This document shows, one piece after another, positions 19,214-28,152 of a stretch of 64,000 bases of DNA. A program made the position numbers and the translations under genes. The stretch spans positions 248,001 through 312,000 of the forward strand of contig JADJXJ010000003.1 in assembly GCA_016715945.1 (NCBI GenBank), written 5' to 3'. The notes under the pieces were generated by a model. That model had not been told where the DNA came from, made no database searches, and saw nothing but the letters and a program-made list of their open reading frames with translations. Numbering within the stretch: the stretch's first letter is position 1; each line of letters begins with the position of its first letter. This stretch comes from Bacteroidota bacterium. Its GTDB lineage: Bacteria; Bacteroidota; Bacteroidia; Bacteroidales; F082.

Positions 19214-20686
19214 ATGAAAAAGCTTGTAATCATCGCCTTAACCATCTTGGTAACCGCAGGAACATTGTGGGCACGCAGGCCTGCTGATCAAAGGGAGTAT
19301 CTCGGACTTCCGGGCGATAATCTGAATCTATATGCAGTATTGAAACTCTTTCAGGAGTCCGAAACCCTCGAGGCTTTCGAAAGGGGTTTGAACGATCCGG
19401 ACCGGATGATCAACAACCTTGATCTGAACGGCGACAACTATGTGGATTACATCATGGTGATGCATTATCCTGATGGCAATGTGCACAACATCGTGCTCAG
19501 GGTAGCGCTAAACAAGCGTGAGTACCAGGATGTGGCAGTGATTACGGTAGAAAACCTCCGCAATGGTGCAGTTCAGCTGCAGATCATTGGTGATGAGGCG
19601 CTTTACGGGCCGAACTATATCATTGAACCCAACTATGGCGAAACGCCCAATCCCGGCTATATGGTTAACACCTACAGGCGCCACAACAACAAAAAGGTGA
19701 AAGTGGTTACTACCACCTATTATGAAGTAGCCAGCTGGCCGGTGATCGTTTACATCAACCGCCCGGGTTATGTGGTGTGGCGTTCGTCCTGGTCGTGGGG
19801 TTATTATCCCGACTACTGGAGGCCCTGGACGCCTCACTACTGGCACTTCTATTACGGTTATCATTACAACTGGTTCGGGCATTATTATGTGTACTACCGG
19901 CCATACGACCACATTCGCTGCAGGCATTACCGGGTAAATTACTATACAACCATCCGGCACACATCGCCTACAGTGATTGTAAACGTGAACAAAGGCGTTT
20001 ACAAGCAAACATACAGCAGGCCTGAATTGCGCAGCGAAGGCGAGCGGCTCTACAGCCACCGGGCCAGCATGTCGGGGGGAACCATGCCGCCACAGCGGGC
20101 CGACCGTAGCCAGGATGTTGCTCCGAGGCCTGCCACAACCGGAAGCGAGCGGGGTGTTAGGCAGCAGGACGAACGCATGGGACGTGGCACTTCCACCGAG
20201 CGTCCGGTACGTGAGGCAGAACGTGCCGGCCGGTCATCGGATGTGCGGCCAGAGCGCAGCCAATCGGTTGAACGGCCTTCGCGGCAGGCAGAAGAGGTGA
20301 GGCCGGCCGTAAGGCAGACGCCCCAGGTGCGTCAGGAGCGCGAAGTGCGCCAGGGCACACCGGTGCAAAGGCCAGCCAACGAAGTGCGCCGCAGCGAAAA
20401 CGGCAGGAACGACCGCTCACCTTCAGGGGTGTGGGCCGGACCTTCGAGGGTAGAACGCAGCACAGCACCCAAAACCGACCAACAGGTGCGGCAGGTGCGC
20501 ACCCAACCTGCTGAGCGTAGCTCCGGAACAAACGTGCGCTCAAACCGCACGGAACAGCAAAACAGAAAGCAGGACAACGTGAGCACACGCTCCGAAAGGA
20601 GCCAAAACAACCGCAACGAGGAAAGCCAGGGCAGAAGCAGCAACCGCAGCGAACGCAGCGCACGCAACATCGAAAACCCCAGATAA
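19214..20686 (+). CDS. Secreted aromatic- and Arg-rich hypothetical protein
   Basis: A 490-residue protein with a clear signal peptide (residues 1-20, cleavage near LWARR). Residues about 25-140 form a folded domain with DLNGDNYVDYIMVMHYPDG, an EF-hand-like or dockerin-like acidic loop followed by beta strands. Residues about 170-260 are dense in Tyr, Trp and His (for example SWSWGYYPDYWRPW). From about 270 to the end the chain is low-complexity, dominated by Arg, Ser, Gln, Glu and Val-Arg repeats, and strongly basic. I do not recognise the family. Such a design suits a matrix or surface-binding protein but no function is assigned. The next gene, a lipoprotein, starts 24 bases later and is probably cotranscribed. 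Confidence 0.8.
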   Translation: MKKLVIIALTILVTAGTLWARRPADQREYLGLPGDNLNLYAVLKLFQESETLEAFERGLNDPDRMINNLDLNGDNYVDYIMVMHYPDGNVHNIVLRVALNKREYQDVAVITVENLRNGAVQLQIIGDEALYGPNYIIEPNYGETPNPGYMVNTYRRHNNKKVKVVTTTYYEVASWPVIVYINRPGYVVWRSSWSWGYYPDYWRPWTPHYWHFYYGYHYNWFGHYYVYYRPYDHIRCRHYRVNYYTTIRHTSPTVIVNVNKGVYKQTYSRPELRSEGERLYSHRASMSGGTMPPQRADRSQDVAPRPATTGSERGVRQQDERMGRGTSTERPVREAERAGRSSDVRPERSQSVERPSRQAEEVRPAVRQTPQVRQEREVRQGTPVQRPANEVRRSENGRNDRSPSGVWAGPSRVERSTAPKTDQQVRQVRTQPAERSSGTNVRSNRTEQQNRKQDNVSTRSERSQNNRNEESQGRSSNRSERSARNIENPR

Positions 20687-20710
20687 CAGGACAATAACAC
20701 CTTGGAGACC

Positions 20711-21199
20711 ATGAAAAATTTCGTTCTTTACTTGCTTCTGATCGTTGGCCTGGCTTCCTGTCAGAAACACGACAACGAACTGAGTGTGAGCACAGATGCC
20801 CGGTTGGCCGCGTCGCTTCGCAAGAGCAGCCAAAGCCTGAACATCAGTGGCAACAAGCTAATGCTGAGCACATACCTTTGGCGCGATTTTATGCCAATGA
20901 TCGAAGGATCGGGCGAGGGCAGCAGGCTTTTAGGCGTGATCCGGCTCGCTGATACCGTCGAAGCGGCCTTGCCACAGCAAATTCGACTGGTGCGTCTTTA
21001 CGTGATAAAAGGTAATGAAGTGTGGCAAACGGGTTTCAGCGAATCTTCGATGAGCAACAGCTTTACCATCGAAGGGGTGGTGCGGAATGGACCGTTCTGG
21101 GGTCCGAATATCGAGGTGGATGTGGTGCTTGAATTTGAGATCAGCGGCAGGATGCACCGGATAATGGCAAAAAAGCAAACCATTCATCGCACTGATTAA
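20711..21199 (+). CDS. Small hypothetical lipoprotein
   Basis: A 162-residue protein from ATG 20711. The N-terminus ends in a lipobox (GLASC, Cys about residue 17), so it should be lipid-anchored. The mature part is mainly beta strands (IRLVRLYVIKGNEVWQT, IEVDVVLEFEISGRMHRI) and shows no enzymatic motif. It follows the aromatic-rich secreted protein by 24 bases, and the two may act together at the envelope. A strong bidirectional terminator follows. Confidence 0.75.
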   Translation: MKNFVLYLLLIVGLASCQKHDNELSVSTDARLAASLRKSSQSLNISGNKLMLSTYLWRDFMPMIEGSGEGSRLLGVIRLADTVEAALPQQIRLVRLYVIKGNEVWQTGFSESSMSNSFTIEGVVRNGPFWGPNIEVDVVLEFEISGRMHRIMAKKQTIHRTD

Positions 21200-21233
21200 G
21201 CAGAGAACTGTGATTTGAGATTTCAATAAAAGC

Positions 21234-21268
21234 GAAAACGGGCAGCACTGGTCAGGCTGCCCGTTTTC
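21234..21268. terminator. Bidirectional terminator between convergent units
   Basis: GAAAACGGGCAGC (21234-21246) and GCTGCCCGTTTTC (21256-21268) form a perfect 13-pair stem with a nine-base loop. The A/T ends give a T-run in both directions. It serves the lipoprotein gene on the left and the efflux operon on the right. Confidence 0.9.
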
Positions 21269-21282
21269 ATTTTGAAGGCGTG

Positions 21283-24200
21283 CTATTTTGTATCCCGGGC
21301 TGCAAAAGCGTTTTTTACTTTAATCTTGACCAGATAAAGCGCATGATACATCGAAGGCACGAGCACCAGGGTGAGGAAAGTGGCAAAACTCAAACCAAAG
21401 ATGACGGTCCACGACATGGGGCTCCAGAACAGGGCATTATCCCCACCGAAATAGATTTTTGGGTCGAAGTTTTCGAACAGGCTCAAAAAGTCGATATTGA
21501 TGCCAATGGCGAGAGGGAAAAGACCCAGAATGGTGGTGATGGCGGTGAGCAAGACCGGTCGCAGACGGGTACGGCCTGCTTCGACGATGCGCTCGAGCGA
21601 TTCTTCGCGCGGAAGATCGTCGGTGATTTTGAGGCCCAGTTCCAGCTTGCGCTTGTTGCGCAGCAGATTGATATAGTCAATTAGCACAATACCGTTGTTC
21701 ACTACCACGCCAGCAAGCGAAACAATGCCAATACCGGTCATAATCACCACAAACTCCATACGAAAGGTGGCCAGGCCGCCAAACACCCCAATCGTGCTGA
21801 GCAGCACTGTTGTCATGATGATGAAAGGTTTGATGACCGAGTTGAATTGCCCTACCAGAATGAGCAGGATAATTGCAATGGCGATGAGCAGGGCATTGAT
21901 CAGAAAGCCCATCGACTCGGCCTGCTCCTGTTGCTCGCCGGTAAAGGCGTAGCGATAACCGTCGGGGAAATCGTAGCTGTCGATCACATTGCGGATCTGG
22001 TTGTTGATTTCTGTGGGGTTGTACCCTTCGAGAACATTCGAATAAATGGTGATGACGCGTTCGCGGTTGATGCGGTTGATGGCCCCGTAGGTGGAGGTGA
22101 GTTGCACATCGGCCACAGCCGAGATGGGTACTTTCACAATGCGGCCGCTGGCCTGGTCGCGGAAAGTGATGCTTTGGTTGAGCAGGGTGGCAAGGTTGTA
22201 GCGATATTCGTCTTTCATGCGCACCTGAATGGGGTAATCGTCTTCGCCAACTTTGAAGTTGGATACTTCGGAGCCAAACAATGCAGTGCGTATGGTGCTG
22301 GCTACCTGGCCTGTGGACAGCCCAAACCTGCGTGCGCGCTCGCGGTCGATGTGAACCAGAAGCTCAGGTTTACCCAGGTCGAGGTCGATTTGCAGACCTT
22401 CGATGCCGCGGATGCCCGAATTTTCGATCAAGGTAGTGAGCGTGTCGGTAATGCTGAGCAGTTTGTTGAAGTCGCGGCCGCTCACCTCAATATTGATAGG
22501 TTTACCCACGGGCGGACCTTCGTTTTGTTTCTCAACCGAGATCTGCATGCCGGGATAACGACCGATGAGGCTGTCGCCCAGGCGCTTGAGAATGTTTGCG
22601 GTGCTGATGCCGCCACGATCTTCAAAGTTTTCGAATGTCACGGTAATCATTGCGCGGTTTGGGCCGCCTCCTCGACCACTGAATCCCTCATTTTCCGATA
22701 CAGCGCCTTTGCCGACATTGGTTAGCACCGATTTCACAATATGCCGCTCTGGTTCAATAAGCTCATAAACCCTGTCTTCGACGGTGCGTATTGCTGAATC
22801 TGTAAATCTGATATCTGTGCCCAGCGGAAGTTCGACCAGCACATTGATGTACTTGGGCTCACCCGAAGGGAAGAAAATGACTTTTGGGTTGGTACCGAAA
22901 TAGAAACCCGTGGCCAAAACAAGCAGTACAAAGGTGGCCAGGATGACATAATAGGAATTTCGACCCCTGAGCGCAAGGCGCAAGGTGGCCAGATAGGCTT
23001 TTTCGAGCCATGTGAGGAAAACCTGTTGGAACCATAAGGCTAAACGATTAAGAAACAGTAAGTTTGCCAGGCCAATTAAGGCAAAGATGACCAGCAGGCT
23101 TCCCGGAGTGTTGTTCCCGGCCACAAAAAATGGCACTGCCAGCAAAAGCATGGCACCAGCCACAATGAGACTTTTTCTGGTATTGGGTTTTTCGCTGGGG
23201 TCCTCGTTTTTGAAAAAGCGCTGCATAATGACCGGCACAAGCACCAGTGCAGTAAACAGTGAGGAGGTGAGCGTGATGATCAGCGTCAGGGGCAGGTATT
23301 TCATGAACTCTCCGATGATACTTTCCCAGAAGAGCAGCGGAAAAAATGCTGCCAGTGTGGTGGCAGTGGACGAGATGATGGGCACCGCAATTTCGCCCAC
23401 GGCTTCGCGGGCTGCCTGAGCTATGGGTTTGCCTTCCTCCACAAAGCGATAGATGTTTTCGACCACTACGATGGCGTTGTCCACCAGCATACCCAGGGCA
23501 AGAATGAGGCTGAACAGCACAATCATATTGATTTGATAATCAAGCAGCCCCATCACCACAAACGAAATGAACATCGAGAGCGGAATACTGATGCCCACAA
23601 AGACGGCATTGCGGGTACCCATGAAGAAAAACAGTACAAAAACCACGAAGATGATTCCCATGATCATGCTGTTTTCGAGGTTGCTGAGCTGCAGCTTGAT
23701 TTGTTCGCTCTGGTCGTTGGTGAGGGTCAGGCGCAGGTTGGAAGGCAGCAGGTTTTCGTTGCGCGCCCTTTCGATCAGGCGGAAAATTTTATCGGTGGCA
23801 TTGAGCAGGTTTTCACCGCTTTTTTTCACTACCTGAAGGCTGACTACAGGCTGGTGATCGAGGCGGGCGAAACTATCTGGTTCTTCAAAACCAAACTCCA
23901 CGTCGGCCACATCGCGCAGATAGACAATATGTTGGTCTTCATGTTTTATGATAATGTTTTCTATCTCGCGCACATCGGTAAATTCGCCGCTGATGCGCAA
24001 GGCGCGCCGGATGCCCCCCGTGAGCAGTTCGCCCCCCGACATTGACATGTTCTCGTTTCTGATAGCCGACTCAATATCGTTGAAGCTCAAATCAACAGCC
24101 TGAAGCTTGTAGGGGTCAACCATGACCTTCACTTCTCTGTCGGTGATGCCGGTAATTTCGACTTTCGAAATCTCGGGAAAAGACTCGATCTCGTCTTCCA

Positions 24201-24711
24201 GGAGTTCGGCAAAACCTTTCAACTCGTTAATGCTGAAATCGCCGGATAGGTTGATGTTGATGATGGGGAATTCGGAAAAGTCGATGTCCGACACCATGGG
24301 GTCGTCGGGCAGGTCGTCGGGCAGGTTGCTTTTTGCCTTGTCCACTGCGTCTTTTACATCTTGCAGGGCAGTTTTGATATCCACATCGGTGTTGAATTCC
24401 ACAAAAATGCTCGATGCATCCTGGCTCGACAGCGAGGTCATCTTTTTGATGCCTTTCACCGATTCGATTTCTTTTTCGAGTTCGCGGGTGATCAGGTTCT
24501 CGATATCAAGGGGTGGGTTGCCGGGATAGATGGTTTGTACCATCACCGTGGGGATGACGATATCCGGAAAGAGTTCTTTTGGAAGCGAGCGGTAGGTGAA
24601 GAGGCCAAATGAACCAAGGATGAGGATGAGCAGAAAGATTGTATTGGCATTTTTGAGCGCCCAGGTGGTTGGCCCAAAATTGCGGATGAGCTGTTCGTTG
24701 TTGTTTTCCAT
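21283..24711 (-). CDS. RND efflux transporter permease (inner-membrane pump)
   Basis: A 1142-residue proton-driven resistance-nodulation-division pump. The start at 24711 (MENNNEQLIRNFG) is preferred over in-frame codons upstream that overlap the adaptor stop. The sequence shows the first membrane helix (NTIFLLILILGSFGLF), the periplasmic FPDIVIPTVMVQTIYPGNPPLDIENLITRELE porter motif split over two stretches, a GMLVDNAIVVVENI TM4 segment with the proton-relay Asp, and a GIVSLAGVVVNNGIVLIDYIN TM10 region in which the usual second Asp appears as Asn. It forms a tripartite system with the adaptor 13 bases upstream and the TolC-like channel. Substrates cannot be predicted. Confidence 0.95.
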   Translation of the reverse strand: MENNNEQLIRNFGPTTWALKNANTIFLLILILGSFGLFTYRSLPKELFPDIVIPTVMVQTIYPGNPPLDIENLITRELEKEIESVKGIKKMTSLSSQDASSIFVEFNTDVDIKTALQDVKDAVDKAKSNLPDDLPDDPMVSDIDFSEFPIININLSGDFSINELKGFAELLEDEIESFPEISKVEITGITDREVKVMVDPYKLQAVDLSFNDIESAIRNENMSMSGGELLTGGIRRALRISGEFTDVREIENIIIKHEDQHIVYLRDVADVEFGFEEPDSFARLDHQPVVSLQVVKKSGENLLNATDKIFRLIERARNENLLPSNLRLTLTNDQSEQIKLQLSNLENSMIMGIIFVVFVLFFFMGTRNAVFVGISIPLSMFISFVVMGLLDYQINMIVLFSLILALGMLVDNAIVVVENIYRFVEEGKPIAQAAREAVGEIAVPIISSTATTLAAFFPLLFWESIIGEFMKYLPLTLIITLTSSLFTALVLVPVIMQRFFKNEDPSEKPNTRKSLIVAGAMLLLAVPFFVAGNNTPGSLLVIFALIGLANLLFLNRLALWFQQVFLTWLEKAYLATLRLALRGRNSYYVILATFVLLVLATGFYFGTNPKVIFFPSGEPKYINVLVELPLGTDIRFTDSAIRTVEDRVYELIEPERHIVKSVLTNVGKGAVSENEGFSGRGGGPNRAMITVTFENFEDRGGISTANILKRLGDSLIGRYPGMQISVEKQNEGPPVGKPINIEVSGRDFNKLLSITDTLTTLIENSGIRGIEGLQIDLDLGKPELLVHIDRERARRFGLSTGQVASTIRTALFGSEVSNFKVGEDDYPIQVRMKDEYRYNLATLLNQSITFRDQASGRIVKVPISAVADVQLTSTYGAINRINRERVITIYSNVLEGYNPTEINNQIRNVIDSYDFPDGYRYAFTGEQQEQAESMGFLINALLIAIAIILLILVGQFNSVIKPFIIMTTVLLSTIGVFGGLATFRMEFVVIMTGIGIVSLAGVVVNNGIVLIDYINLLRNKRKLELGLKITDDLPREESLERIVEAGRTRLRPVLLTAITTILGLFPLAIGINIDFLSLFENFDPKIYFGGDNALFWSPMSWTVIFGLSFATFLTLVLVPSMYHALYLVKIKVKNAFAARDTK

Positions 24712-24724
24712 GGTAATAAACGCT

Positions 24725-25861
24725 TTAGCTTGCCATTTGCGATACCACACGCAGGAGGCTTCCATCGCTCACGCGGTTGAATCCCTCTACAATAATCTGG
24801 TCACCAGCTTGCAATCCTTCGGAAATGCGGCTGCTGTCGAGATACAGCCGATCGGTATTTATGTAGCGTTTGCGGGCAAAGCGTTGCCCGTTTTCTTCGC
24901 TTGCCACATAGAGGTATTTCCCCTTCAGGTCCTCACGAATGAGGCGTGAGGGCACCACTATGCTGTTTTCGGCAGTGAAGTCGTTGATGTCGATCACAGC
25001 CACCATATTGGGTTTGAGCAAGAGGTCAGGATTAGTTACCTGTATCTCAATCTCGAAAGTGCGGTTGTTTTTGTTTACAATGTTTCCCACACGCGAGATG
25101 TTTGCCGTGATTTGCATGTCGGGATAGGCGGCAAAACGCATAATTACCGGTTCGCCCACGCGTATGGCTCCGGCATGGCTTTCGGAGATGTCGGCCTTGA
25201 CCAGCAAGGGGTTCAGGCTAACCACATACATCAATTGCACCCCGGGCATGGCCAGTTCGCCTTTTTTCTGATTGATTTTTTCAACCACACCGTCGATAGG
25301 TGACCTTACGATGGCCATATCAAGCTGTGCTTCAAGCGTTTTGAGCCGGTCTTCAAGGGCACTCAGGTTGTTTTTTGCCTGAAGATATTGCAGTTCCGAT
25401 CCGATCTTTTGTTCCCAGAGCCTTTTCTGGCGTTCGAAAACATCGCGGGCCAGCTGCAGTTGGGTTTTTACCTCAGCAATGTTGCCTGCAATCACATCGG
25501 TATTGAGTCGGGCCAATACCTGACCCCGGCTGACACGCTGACCTTCAACCACACTGATTTCCCTGATCTGACCGCTCATCTCAGGGCTGATAAAGGCTTC
25601 GCGCATGGGGACAACTGTGCCGCTGGCCTGGAAAAAGTGCCTGAAAACCGTGGGTTCAATGGTTTTGGTCACCACCGGCACTTCTGCCATGCGGGTTTCG
25701 CCAAGACCTGATTGTTTCAGCGCTTCAATTTTGGCGTTGAGTTCGGCTTGTTGCTTCAAATAGTTTTCGAGTTGTTTTTCGGCGTCCTTGCCGTTGTTGC
25801 CGTTGCTGCAGGAGAGCAATATGGCCGCAAAGGAAAAAGCAATGATGAGTTTGTATTTCAT
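24725..25861 (-). CDS. RND efflux periplasmic adaptor (membrane-fusion protein)
   Basis: A 378-residue lipoprotein (lipobox ILLSC, Cys about residue 18) anchored in the inner membrane. A short coiled coil (KQLENYLKQQAELNAKIEALKQ) is followed by a beta-barrel, a biotinyl-lipoyl-like half motif (SGQIREISVVEGQRVSRGQVLARL), an alpha-hairpin (NIAEVKTQLQLARDVFERQ), the second half motif (VRSPIDGVVEKINQKKGEL) and the C-terminal membrane-proximal barrel (PSRLIRED, GLQAGDQIIVEGFNRV). It links the pump to the outer-membrane channel. It starts 6 bases after the TetR gene and ends 13 bases before the pump, so the operon is tight. Confidence 0.95.
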   Translation of the reverse strand: MKYKLIIAFSFAAILLSCSNGNNGKDAEKQLENYLKQQAELNAKIEALKQSGLGETRMAEVPVVTKTIEPTVFRHFFQASGTVVPMREAFISPEMSGQIREISVVEGQRVSRGQVLARLNTDVIAGNIAEVKTQLQLARDVFERQKRLWEQKIGSELQYLQAKNNLSALEDRLKTLEAQLDMAIVRSPIDGVVEKINQKKGELAMPGVQLMYVVSLNPLLVKADISESHAGAIRVGEPVIMRFAAYPDMQITANISRVGNIVNKNNRTFEIEIQVTNPDLLLKPNMVAVIDINDFTAENSIVVPSRLIREDLKGKYLYVASEENGQRFARKRYINTDRLYLDSSRISEGLQAGDQIIVEGFNRVSDGSLLRVVSQMAS

Positions 25862-25867
25862 TGGATA

Positions 25868-26497
25868 TTAGTTATTTGATTCAAAAAAATCGGGATAGTT
25901 CTGTTTGATAAACTGTAGTCCGGCTTCCGAAAGGATGCCAAATAAATGGTAGCGGTAGGTTTCGATGAAAAAAGCCTCGGAATAAAGCTCCTCGGTTGTT
26001 ACCATGTCGGTATGCATGAGGTTTTCCATCCTGAGCACAAAGAGTTTTGCGATGATGTTTTCGTTGAGGTTGCTGCGGTAAAAGCCTTCGGCTTTCCCTT
26101 TCCTGAGGTTGTTGAGCATAATCTCGTGCATCTGGGCGCGGGTGCGGTCGCGTAGTCTCTTGTAGATATTCGGGAAGTAGCGTTGCAGATCGTATTCAAG
26201 CACAGGATTGTGGTTTCGCACATTGACGCTTGCGTGCCGGTAGAGGGCAAACATTTCGTCGATGGCATTGAGGTTTTGCTGCTCGATGTTTTTCATCGAA
26301 CAATAGTCGGCCTCAATAAGGTGATTCATCGAAACCTCCACCAGCTGGTTTTTGTCGTCAAAGTGTTGGTAAAGTGTCTTTTTCGACATGCCCATATGCC
26401 GGGCAAGGTCGTCCATGCTCACGCTTTTGATGCCAAAGCGCCTGAACACTTCCACTGCATGAACGATGATTTCCTGGCTGCGATTGTCGTTGTTCAT
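25868..26497 (-). CDS. TetR/AcrR-family regulator inside the efflux operon
   Basis: A 209-residue protein with an N-terminal TetR helix-turn-helix (residues about 10-55; VFRRFGIKSVSMDDLARHMGM then SKKTLYQHFDDKNQLV). The C-terminal ligand-binding/dimerisation half is helical and diverged. It lies between the tolC-like gene (8-base gap) and the adaptor gene (6-base gap). It is therefore transcribed with the pump it presumably represses, giving autoregulation. The operator should lie in the 27841-28152 region, but no clear palindrome was found there. The family is certain; the target is inferred from context. Confidence 0.95.
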   Translation of the reverse strand: MNNDNRSQEIIVHAVEVFRRFGIKSVSMDDLARHMGMSKKTLYQHFDDKNQLVEVSMNHLIEADYCSMKNIEQQNLNAIDEMFALYRHASVNVRNHNPVLEYDLQRYFPNIYKRLRDRTRAQMHEIMLNNLRKGKAEGFYRSNLNENIIAKLFVLRMENLMHTDMVTTEELYSEAFFIETYRYHLFGILSEAGLQFIKQNYPDFFESNN

Positions 26498-26505
26498 GGT
26501 GTTAT

Positions 26506-27840
26506 TCAGGGTTTTGCCAGCAATGTTTCCAGTTCGGTGGCTTTGTTAAGCAGGTCGAGGGTTGCATTGATGTATTGGGTTTGTGCATTGAGGTATTGGT
26601 TGTGGGTGTTGAGCACATCGAGGCTCGAAGCAAGTCCTTCGGTATATTTTACGCTGGTGCGGTAGTAGATTTTTTCGGCTGTGGCTTTATTTCTTCTCGT
26701 ATTTTCGGTGGTGCGCAGCGCATTGCCGAAGGCGTTTTGCGAGGTTTGAAATTGAAGGCCAAGGTTGTTGCGCAAGGAGGCTTCGGCCACTTTCATGGCA
26801 TCGAGCTGCAACTGAGCCTGTCGCACACGTGCTGCCCGCTCGCCGCTGCTCCACAAGGGGATGTTGAGCGACAGGCCCCAAACGGAGCTGAAATACCACC
26901 GGCCTTTGCTGTCGAAAAAGTCCCACTCCGGCCGCTGGGCATTGGTCTGGGCATTAAAAAATGCCGAAAGTGTGGGCAGATAGGCGCTTTTCTGAAGTTT
27001 GAGCTGCAGCCCGGCCAACTGTTCCTGGTTTTTGAGCAGTTGATAATCAATGTTTTCGTTGATCATGAACTCCTGGCTGATCAGCTGTTCGCTGGCAAAA
27101 CGTGCAACGAGATCGTCGAGCTTGTCGGTCAGATGTACCGGGGTTTGTGGATCGATGCCGAGGTGAAACTTCAGCAGGTTTTCAGCGATTTTTACCTGAC
27201 TCAGGACATTGTTGCGTGCAGTCTCCAGTTCGTCAACCATCAGCAAAAGCTGGTCAAGGTCGGTTTCCTCGCCAAAGCCGGTTTCCACAATGATGCGGGT
27301 TTGGCGGGCAAGGTCGCGGGTGATGCTAAGCGTTGAATCGATTACCCTCAGGTTTTCGTAGGTGGCCAGTACCAGGGCATAGGCATCTTTGATGTTTTTG
27401 GTCACCCCGATGCGAGTTTTGACAAGGTTTTTTTCACTTTGCCTCAGGAAAGCCTGCGACGACTGCAGCGCCACAATGTAGCTGCCGCTGAACAGCAGCT
27501 GATTAAGTGTCAGGCCTGCGGTGCTGCTGTATCGGGTGCCGAATCGTACGGCCACCGGTTCGTCCTGACCAAGAAAAGCTCCCGGAAGCAGGGTGGTGGG
27601 CAAACTCACATTGTCGTTGTAGCTGATGTTGGCATTGGCTTGCGGTAAACCCGTGGCAGTGGTTTCGCGCACTTTCTGCCGTGCCGACTCAACTTCTATT
27701 CCCGCCTGCTGAAGGCTGTAGTTGTGCTTCAGTCCCTGTGCGATCGCCTCATCCAGGCTCAGGCGCAGCTCCTGCTGGGCTGACACCCCGATTGCTGAAA
27801 ATAACAAGGCGAGCGCAAATAACAAGTTTTTGTGCGTCAT
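26506..27840 (-). CDS. TolC-family outer-membrane efflux protein
   Basis: A 444-residue protein from ATG 27840 (MTHKNLLFALALLFSAIGVSAQ, a signal peptide). It has the two-fold repeat of TolC-type channels: LRLSLDEAIAQGLKHNYSLQQAG near the N-terminus, long alpha-helical stretches, LLFSGSYIVALQSS, and the second repeat ending with YTEGLASSLDVLNTHNQYLNAQTQ. The trimer would form the outer-membrane barrel and periplasmic tunnel of the pump. It is the first gene of the tolC-tetR-adaptor-pump operon. Confidence 0.95.
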   Translation of the reverse strand: MTHKNLLFALALLFSAIGVSAQQELRLSLDEAIAQGLKHNYSLQQAGIEVESARQKVRETTATGLPQANANISYNDNVSLPTTLLPGAFLGQDEPVAVRFGTRYSSTAGLTLNQLLFSGSYIVALQSSQAFLRQSEKNLVKTRIGVTKNIKDAYALVLATYENLRVIDSTLSITRDLARQTRIIVETGFGEETDLDQLLLMVDELETARNNVLSQVKIAENLLKFHLGIDPQTPVHLTDKLDDLVARFASEQLISQEFMINENIDYQLLKNQEQLAGLQLKLQKSAYLPTLSAFFNAQTNAQRPEWDFFDSKGRWYFSSVWGLSLNIPLWSSGERAARVRQAQLQLDAMKVAEASLRNNLGLQFQTSQNAFGNALRTTENTRRNKATAEKIYYRTSVKYTEGLASSLDVLNTHNQYLNAQTQYINATLDLLNKATELETLLAKP

Positions 27841-28152
27841 TTTTTTTGTGTTGAACAGGTTGTTTAGTATGATGGGCATTTAACACCAAGGAAACCTGAA
27901 ATGTTCTGAAAGTTTCCAAAGTTTAGGTTAAGAAGTGTTAAAATCCTCAAGAAATTTTCTTTAAAACCACGCATGAGCACAGGATTGTAATTTGTACACA
28001 GCCTAAATAATCATGCAAATAACAGTAAAACAGGTAGATAACCTCGGTTTCCGAATGCGTTGGCGTAATTCCGGAGAGGTCTGGGCAGTAACCTAATTTC
28101 CGGGCTTCGTTAAAAAAACATAATATTGCATTGACTCCAAAACCTCATCGTC
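27841..28152. promoter_or_regulatory. Divergent intergenic region between the efflux operon and the Fe-S membrane protein
   Basis: These 312 bases contain no gene I can support. On the plus strand TAATATTG at 28121-28128 is one base off the -7 consensus and lies 25 bases before the ATG at 28153. On the minus strand AAACTTTG (CAAAGTTT at 27917-27924) is one base off, for the efflux operon. Neither has a well-spaced -33 element. No extended inverted repeat suitable as a TetR operator was seen. Confidence 0.35.

Noticed and set aside
21847..22725. A 292-codon plus-strand frame opposite the RND pump
   Set aside because: The pump sequence is conserved throughout; the opposite frame reads as low-information shadow.
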